A stretch of 64,000 bases of DNA from Aquatica leii. Taxonomy: Eukaryota; Arthropoda; Insecta; Coleoptera; Lampyridae. The position numbers and the translations under genes were made by a program. The first letter of the stretch is position 1. Each line of letters starts with the position of its first letter. The notes under the pieces were generated by a model. The model saw only the letters and a list, made by a program, of their open reading frames with translations, was not told the origin of the DNA and made no database searches. Shown here piece after piece: positions 56,870 to 64,000 of this stretch. Where the stretch lies: NCBI GenBank assembly GCA_035610365.1, contig CM069435.1, positions 5,048,001-5,112,000 of the forward strand, in the 5' to 3' direction.

Positions 56870-58025
56870 TTGATAATGGAGAAAAACATGGCGGAAAACA
56901 ATGGTGGTGCTGACAGGTTTGAATCATTCCAAAGGAGCTTACAAGTAGAGGGCGCAACTATGGTGACGAAAAATGATCGTTTAACTAATGTTATAATGCA
57001 AATAATGGAGGAAGAAGAGACGAAATGTTTGCTAATCTCATTTCACAAATTACAACTTCACAAAATCAGAACAGAAGTGAAGCAACCACGGAAATGAATC
57101 ACAAAGAAATGGCTGCATATCATATTATGCCTGACTTAACAAAAAGTATAGGAACATACGATGGTGAGTCAAAAACGCATGGACGTGAATGGATTACAAG
57201 TTTACAAGGTATGAGAGTTTTACACAAATGGCCAGAACAATTTGCACTCGAGACAGCCCGATCACGTCTAACCGATGGAGCATATCATTGGTATCAAACA
57301 CACAGTGCGAAATTAAAAACTTTTCAAGAGTTTGTGAATGATTTTGAAAAAATGTTTGTGAGTCGAGAAGATACGGCAAGTAAATGGAAAAAAATGAACG
57401 AACGGGTACAAAGGAAACAAATTTTAATTGGATTATGGGATCGCACACTAGCAAACGTGACAATGGCGAGACATCAAGCTAATACGGTGGAATTATTACA
57501 CGGCCTCCAAGATTTTCTTAGTGTAAACGAAGAAAGATTGTCGAGAATAAAGCCCGACAGAGACAGAGACATGACAAAATGGGTGAAACCACAAGGAGCG
57601 AACGTAGAAGCGAGTAATTACAAAAGTGGAGGAATTAAGAAGCACACAAAAGCTGACAGTGTGATAAACTAAAAGGATTAAATTGTTATTCGTGTAAAAG
57701 AACGGGTCATATTAGTAGAGACTGTCCCGAACGTACAAAAGTCAAGGTTGAAAAGAAGATGGATGAACCGAAGATAAACATCATTTGTGAAAATAAGACG
57801 AAAAATACTAAATTCCATAGAGAAGTCGAAATAAACCAACAACCGATAAAGTGCTTCATTGATATGGGTGCGACTGTAAGTACGATAACAGATGCAACGG
57901 TATGTCAATTAAAATTATCAGTTCAACCAAGAGATACATCGTTAATGTGTTCCGGAAATTATAGCGTAAACTCAAGTGGTTTCGTATACGCACAAGTTAA
58001 ACTAGACGTGAAATGGATGATGTAA
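56870..58025 (+). pseudogene. Ty3/gypsy stretch 2: gag and protease
   Basis: A short N-terminal part (MEKNMAENNGGADRFESF) overlaps a shifted frame with PDLTKSIGTYDGESKTHGRE, ARSRLTDGAYHWYQTHSAKL and FVNDFEKMFVSREDT, a gag capsid. A stop at 57670 is followed by the knuckle CYSCKRTGHISRDC. The protease region has KCFIDMGATVSTI, with Met at the usual Ser/Thr of the catalytic D-S/T-G. The frame breaks again at 58022. It belongs with the polymerase at 58071-59640. Confidence 0.75.
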
Positions 58026-59650
58026 AATTACATGTAGTGCCGACTTATATTCAACCCTTTTCTGTTTTACTTGGACAAAATTTTACCGAACGGATTGCGT
58101 TATCAAAAACCTTTTAAAGAGATGTGTCAAATCGACGTAAGCACCAACCCTCCAGTTCGAATAACGGCAGTGAACGAATGTATTCTGAAACCAAACTGTA
58201 TAAACTTAGTGAAAGTGTTACATGACGATAACGTATTCGTGACACCGGTACTAAATAAAAATGAGAAGGAGGTAGTGATAAAATCCGGAGAATGCCTAGG
58301 TAAGGTGCAAGGCATTAACGACCTTGAGTACATTGAAGAAAAACGCTTACCTACCGATGTGGAATGTAAACCAATCGTCGATGAGCAAGTAAATATGAAC
58401 GAAAGTGTATTAGGAAGAGATAGAGAAAATTTAGTACAATTATTAAACGAGTTTCGCGAATGTTTTGCATTTAACTTACGTGAGTTAGGATGCACAACGT
58501 TAATGAAAATGGATATAGTGGACAGTGGATTGCCAGTGAAGGGTAAACCGTACAAGGTAACGGCAAGGGATAGACAAACAATAGCTGAGATAGTGAAAGA
58601 ATGGAAACAGTGTGGAATAGCAACAGAAACCACATCACCATATGCATCACCTGTGTTACTTGTGACTAAGAAAACTGGGGAACCAAGACTAGTGGTTGAT
58701 TTTTGCAAATTAAATCAACAAACTGTAAAAGAGCATTACCCATTACCAAATTTAGATGACCACTTTGAAAATTTATCTGGATGTAAAATATTCTCAAACT
58801 TGGACCTGGCAAACGCGTATATTTTCAGGTGCCACTGACGGATGAGGCAAAACCAAAAACCGCTTTTATCACACCCTACGAAACAGGTCAGTTTGAACGG
58901 ATATGCTTCGGACTAACGAATTGTCCAAGTTATTTTGCGCGATTGATGGCGAAGGTCTTGGGACAGTTGAGGAATAAAGTGGCAATGGCATTTTTAGACG
59001 ATTTACTGATACCGGCGAAGGATTTTTTTTACGGGATGCCAACTTGACGATGAAATTAAGAAAATGCTATTTCGGTGTAGCTAAGGTGGAATACTTGGGT
59101 TTCCAAATGTCACAGAATGGCATTAGTCCGGGAGAAAATGAAGTAGGTGCAATTGAGAATTTTCGAAAACCAACTAATGTGCGCGAGGTGAAGAGTTTTC
59201 TGGGAATAACATCGTTTTTAGACGCTTTGTAAGTAGTTACGCGACTATCGTAAGACCGATTAGTGATTTAACGCGAAAGGAAACAAATTTTGTGTGGGGT
59301 GATCAACAACAACAAGCATTCGAAAAGATTAAGCTGCTACTAGTTTCCCAACCCGTGCTACAACTATACAATCCAAGGGCATACACAGAACTACATACAG
59401 ATGCCTCCTCAAGGGGATTAGCAGGAATGTTATTACAAAAAGGCGAAGACGACAAAATGCACCTCATATACGCTGTTTCGAAGAAAACAACAGACACTGA
59501 GGCTACTTATCACAGTAACAAGTTAGAACTGATGGCCATCGTTTGGAGCGTGGACCGATTACGACAGTTATTGTTACCAATTAAGTTTACCGTTAGAACG
59601 GATTTTCAAGCTCTTGTATATCTTAATCTGAACAAAACTACGTGTCCGCA
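58026..59650 (+). pseudogene. Ty3/gypsy stretch 2: reverse transcriptase and RNase H
   Basis: The protease end (VPTYIQPFSVLLGQNF) leads to the polymerase: SPYASPVLLVTKKTGEPRLV, DFCKLNQQTVKEHYPLPNLD, FSNLDLANAYIF, then after a frame change TAFITPYETGQFERICFGLT and AMAFLDDLLIPAK (FLDD at the YxDD site). Another shift gives KCYFGVAKVEYLGFQMSQNG. RNase H follows: TELHTDASSRGLAGMLLQKG and SNKLELMAIVWSVDRLRQLL. The frame ends in LNLNKT.CPQIA at the 59657 insertion. Three frame changes; not functional. Confidence 0.8.
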
Positions 59651-59656
59651 AATAGC

Positions 59657-61087
59657 TGTAACGTGCACATTTTTTACGATTGAATACGTCTATATACATT
59701 TTTGTATTCACTGTTTATGTAAACTCTTTTGCGCAATGCATTTGACGCTTCGCACATGCGTTTGAGCCTTCTTCTTAAGTACGAAGTCATCCTCCTCCAT
59801 CTTACGTTTCGCAATGAGGCGAAGCAGGCATTTTGTTGCGTGCTGCAAAAAGTGGAATTACCACTTATTGAATTTGTGTTTGTGAATTTTTGTCGTAATG
59901 GGGAAAATTATTTAAGCCTGCGTTTCGTTGCAGCGTCTGCGTTTTGTTGTATTATCTGCGTTTGTTGAATTTACGAAATTTATAAAGATAAACCCGTTAA
60001 TTCGAAGGGGTAAGTCATTTTTTTGTTTTGATCCGCATTGTGTAATACATCGCAATTTACGTTTTAGTTGTTTTTTATATGGTACTTGGTTTCAAATCTT
60101 CGAAAAAGAATTAAGTATACCATTTACGGAAATTGCTTCATATTGCGTCATTTCAATGAGTCATATGATGGCCACGCCTAAATAGCAAGTTGCGCAATAA
60201 TTTTTTTTGATACGTTCGAATTGGAAGTTTTTGCTTTTGATATACGACTACGCTTTCTGATTTATTCGATGCTTTTTGATTTGTGTAGGTACGTGTGAAT
60301 TCGTTTATGGTTACGAAAATTTCGTTGGTATACGTACGCCTTTTTACGATTTTGATGTTTGAAATGTGATATTAAGATAAGGTTTACGCTGCACGTTTGA
60401 TGTTAGTCACAACGTCGCTTTTACGAAGAATTTCCGTTACGAATTATGATTTTTATGAGTAAAAATCGATAATTATTCATGTGTTACGTCTGATAAAATT
60501 TGAGTTGGATGTTGCGAATGAAGTTATCATACGTTACGTTTGTTTTACGATGTTCTGGTTAATGGATCTGTACGAATATTAGATCAATCAGGATAAATAC
60601 GGAAAATTTGGAAAATTAAATATGCATTTCAAGAATTTCGTAATGTTGCGTCATCGCATGAATTAGATGAGAACGCGTAATTGACACCACCAATTCGACT
60701 TGCGCATTAAAGTTTGAAATCAGGTAACTTTGATTTTATATTTGACCTTCGATACTGTTAAATATGTAAATATGTTTTTTTGTTATTATGTTAGTGTAAA
60801 TCTTTTGGTTTCAATATTTAACCATTTATATATAAAAAATATTGTGGCGTCCAATTTATAAAACTTTTGTGATCAAATTAAAAATTTTAAACCTTAAGTA
60901 ACGTAAGAATTCCCACGACTCTAATTTAATAAATCTGAAATTTCTCATTGCTCTTATGTAGTTTGTTTTTAATGTGTGTTTTGAATAAATATTTTTGTGA
61001 GCTGGCTGGTGCATTTAATACATTTATTTTTATGCGTTTATGTTATGTATTATGTTACAAATGACAATGTTAAAGTTTTTTCGTTAT
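59657..61087. mobile_element. 1,431-bp insertion with ATAGC target duplication in the gypsy polymerase
   Basis: ATAGC occurs at 59652-59656 and 61088-61092, and the gypsy RNase H/linker frame continues directly across if one copy and the insert are ignored. The insert begins TGTAACGTGC and ends TTTCGTTAT, so ends are only partly inverted (TAACG). It has a TATAAAA-rich stretch near 60830 and AATAAA at about 60984. It may be a solo LTR of another element. No coding frame recognised. Confidence 0.65.
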
Positions 61088-62158
61088 ATAGCAAGATGGA
61101 GTTATCTTTTACAAGAATTCGAGTTTGAAGTAAAATTTCGAAAAGGGGAACAGATGACACATGTAGATGCCATGAGCCGAGCTCCAGTAGAAGAATCAAG
61201 TAGAACGATGGAGGAAATTTATGACAAGCGACTTGAAGTCTACAGGATTATGGACGAGGAAGAGCGGATTTTGTTAATACAAATGGGGGACCCGGAATTA
61301 AGAGAAATAGTTTCTATATTACGAAGACCAAAAACAGATAGAACCAAACTCGAAAACGATCAAGTAAAAGGGTACAAATTGATAAATGGACGATTAAAAC
61401 GCGATATTCGAGTGAACGGTGAAATAAAAACTTTGTTTGTGATTCCAAATTCAATGGGGAAAAGCACGTTGATTAAGTTTCACGATCTTGCAAGACATTT
61501 CGGTGTGGATAGAAGTGTTGACCTAATTACGCAAAAATACTGGTTTCCAGGAACAAGACAATACGCAAAAAGACATATAAAATCGTGTGTTGACTGTTTA
61601 ATAGTGAAGGTGTCGAGCGGAAACGGAAAATTACATCCAATACCCTTAGCTAAAAGACCATTTTACCGAGTGCACGCGGACCATTTGGGACCTTTCGTGA
61701 AAAGTTCGAAAGGAAATACGCATATTCTAGCTTTTATCGATAGTTTCACTAGATTTATACGACTTTATGCAGTGAAAAGTACAAAAAGTAGTGCATCAGT
61801 ACGATGTTTACGTGAATTTGTGACAGACTTTGGGTTGCCCACAATTTTAGTTACGGACAGAGGCACAAGTTTTACCGGAGAAACTTTTAAAAATTTCTGC
61901 TTGCAAAATGGAATAAAACATGTATTAAATAGTTCACGACATCCTATGGGAAACGGAATTCTAGAACGCGCTAACCGTGTTATTACACCAGTAATTTTAA
62001 CGAAAATGCAGAAGGAAAAAAATTGGGACGAAGATTTAAGGGAAGTGCAAAGAGATGTGAATAACGTCATAAATAAAACCACAGGGAAAACTCCTTTTGA
62101 AGCTTTATATGGTTTTAGACCTAGTTTTACGGACGGCATAATGAGAAGCATAACGTAA
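61088..62158 (+). pseudogene. Ty3/gypsy stretch 2: integrase
   Basis: This is the downstream half of the polyprotein. The linker EFEFEVKFRKGEQMTHVDAM is followed by the H2C2 zinc motif (KFHDLARHFGVDRSV ... CVDCLIVK) and the catalytic core: VHADHLGPFVKSSKG (first Asp), TILVTDRGTSFTGETF (second Asp) and MGNGILERANRVI (Glu). The core is open and complete to about 62150. It is joined directly to an unrelated gypsy polymerase fragment at 62161, so the natural end is missing. Confidence 0.85.
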
Positions 62159-62160
62159 TA

Positions 62161-63570
62161 GAAGAGTGTGAAACGCCATGGGCTTCTCCCGTGGTGCTTG
62201 TACTCAAGAAAAACAGAATAGTACGAGTGTGCGTTGACTATCGAAAGCTAAATGCAATTACGAAACCCGATTTGTATACGTTATCGCGTATAGATGATTT
62301 ATTACACTCTACCGTCGAAACCGTTTACATGAGTACTATGGATCTTCGATCAGGTCACCATCAAGTAAAAGTGCTCGAATCGGATAGAGACAAAACTGCA
62401 TTTGTGAGTCCGTTTGGAACCTTTCGTTATCGCGTAATGTCGTTTAGTCTACGAAACGCGCCGGCGACGTTCCAAGGACTAATTGATCATTTTTGTCGTG
62501 GTTTAGGTTTTTTGCACGTACAAGTGTGAAGTAACTAGAACACGTTATTTCAAAAAACGGAATTCAAGTAGATAAAGAAAAAATAGCTACTATTTCCGAA
62601 AAGACCACGAAACGTTAAAGATGTTAAATCGTTTCTGCAAACCTGTTGTTGGTATAGACGATTTATCGAAAACTTTGCTGCAATAGCCCCACCTTAAATG
62701 GATTTATTAAAGTATTTGGATTTGGGAAACACGACAACAGGAATCTTTTCTAAAAGAAGTTTCATTCTCGCCAGCGATTCTGCAGCAGAATGATAGTACC
62801 AAACCATACGTTCTGAGAACCGACGCATCCGCTTATGCTTTGGGTGCCGTACTTCTACAAGGAGAAGATTCTGAACAACGGCCTATTGAATATGCTTCTA
62901 ACTTCTGCTGAATGTAATTACAGTTGCACTGAACGAGAAGCTTTATGTATAGTATGGAGTTTAAACAACTTTAGAGGATACGTAGACAATTTACCTGTTA
63001 TAGTAACAACGGACCATCAACCTTTAAAATAGTTGTTAAGTTTGAAGTCTGCAACAGGTCGACTTGCTCTGTGGTCAATGTTAATTTAAGGTTACAACCT
63101 CAAAATTGAATATCTTCCAGGTAAATATAACTTTATAGCTGACATGTTATCACAACCTGTATGCGAGGATGTTGACGATGTGACCTTCGCAACATATCTA
63201 TAGATATTCCTCATCGAAACGCTTCTCACATTCGTGACGCACAACTTCCGGACAAAGATATAGAGAAGATAATTCAAGCTTTTGAGAGTAAAGATAACGC
63301 CGATTTTGAAAAATGAACTGATCGCGGATACATTATGCCTGAAGGTGTTCTTTACAGTTATGCCTCGGATGATGCAGAAGAAGCTATGTTAGTTATTGCG
63401 GCTCAAGAAATAAAGAAGAATATCACGATGCTCTAACTGCTGCCCATTATGGTGCCGAACGAGCACTGCACAGGATAGCAAGAAAATATAATTTTTTTGG
63501 TATGCGTCGCTATGTGTACGATTATGTGAGTTCGTGTATAAAGTGTCAACGTTACAAAGCAACAATTTTT
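62161..63570 (+). pseudogene. Ty3/gypsy stretch 3: polymerase and integrase fragments of another element
   Basis: The reverse-transcriptase start (CETPWASPVVLVLKKNRIVR, STMDLRSGHHQVKV, FGTFRYRVMSFSLRNAPATF) stops at 62527, before the expected YxDD. Later pieces are RNase H (YVLRTDASAYALGAVLLQGE, CTEREALCIVWSLNNFRGYV, TTDHQPLK), the linker YLPGKYNFIADMLS and an integrase zinc motif (TAAHYGAERALHR, CIKCQRYK) near 63540. Many stops and shifts. Its polymerase differs from stretch 2, so it is a separate element fused by nesting or recombination. Confidence 0.75.
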
Positions 63571-64000
63571 TCCACTACTGGAATTATTAAAACCTTTCGG
63601 TGTTTCTAAATCAAATTTAAAATTTAAGATATCACTTTTTAAAAAAAATCAGTCAGTGATTCTGACAGTTGTCATTTCTTGCTCTAGGCAGACAGTTTTG
63701 TAACTTTTTTTCTTTGAAACTGTTATAGTATTATCAAAAAATGTAAATATGTTCATTGTTAAACATTGGTTAATAATGAAATATTATTTACCTGCGCTTA
63801 AAAAAGTACAATTTCACAGCCTGCTATTATACGTAATAATTAAAGCCTATATAACGAGTAGCGGAAAAAAGTATTTAATAGTTGAATTGAAATTTTGCTT
63901 GAAAATTAGATAGAATCTGTATAATGATATAAATAAACTACAGCAGTATTTCTTGCTTTTTTTACTATTTATTTTAGCCATTCAACAAACCGCTTTTGCA
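63571..64000. other. No gene seen
   Basis: AT-rich sequence downstream of the gypsy remnant, with no recognisable frame or repeat. Confidence 0.4.

Noticed and set aside
58127..58708. 193-codon minus-strand frame
   Set aside because: It is the antisense shadow of the gypsy reverse transcriptase, whose motifs are all on the plus strand.

Overview
This is an AT-rich nuclear window from an invertebrate, most likely an insect or another arthropod. The signs are spliceosomal introns, THAP/P-element, pogo, mariner, Mutator-like, CACTA-like, LINE and Ty3/gypsy elements, invertebrate-type multicopy gene families, and a eukaryotic tRNA-Asn gene with a Pol III terminator. Nothing bacterial is present.

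Layout. 0-4.2 kb: a broken minus-strand multicopy gene (GCDTTS family), with a pogo 3' remnant at the left edge. 5.3-5.8 kb: a small inverted-repeat element carrying tRNA-Asn. 5.8-7.3 kb: a deleted pogo element. 7.3-9.9 kb: a decayed P-element/THAP transposase. 10.6-14.5 kb: a DUF4806-like gene split by a 2.7-kb pogo-like element, itself split by a 157-bp MITE. 15.4-16.6 kb: a CACTA-like remnant. 16.7-25.5 kb: tandem array A, 23 units of about 383 bp. 25.9 kb: a start exon. 26.9-27.9 kb: a THAP/DDE_4 remnant. 28.7-29.8 kb: a Mutator-like remnant. 29.9-44.2 kb: tandem array B (units of about 430 and 670-800 bp). 44.2-46.1 kb: an LTR-like insertion. 47.2-48.1 kb: a deleted mariner. 50.9-54.4 kb: a LINE with a 12-bp target duplication. 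55.2-63.6 kb: three decayed Ty3/gypsy stretches, one interrupted by a 1.4-kb insertion.

The main discovery candidate is a minus-strand microexon gene family of which arrays A and B are parts. A 40-nt start exon (MSKLQINEEEPE, phase-1 donor) and tiny exons of 21, 27, 30, 39 and 42 nt, all multiples of three and all compatible with phase 1-1 splicing, fit with repeated last exons encoding a very basic tail (ERMAIARSRRMAKK... TRAMAK..., stop). Two paralogous loci seem present. Locus A has microexons at 54.46 and 46.97 kb followed by the repeated last exons. Locus B has the start exon at 25.9 kb followed by array A.

In locus A, intron sequence about 65 nt after the 46.97-kb donor is complementary, over blocks of 19-35 nt, to a segment lying 73-78 nt before the acceptor of each of seven alternative last exons. 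This is the geometry of the docking-site/selector-sequence RNA pairing known from insect Dscam1, here in an unrelated-looking gene. In both arrays the most amplified units have lost the acceptor AG (AG to CG), so amplification went with splicing-dead copies. Expression and splicing are inferred from sequence only.
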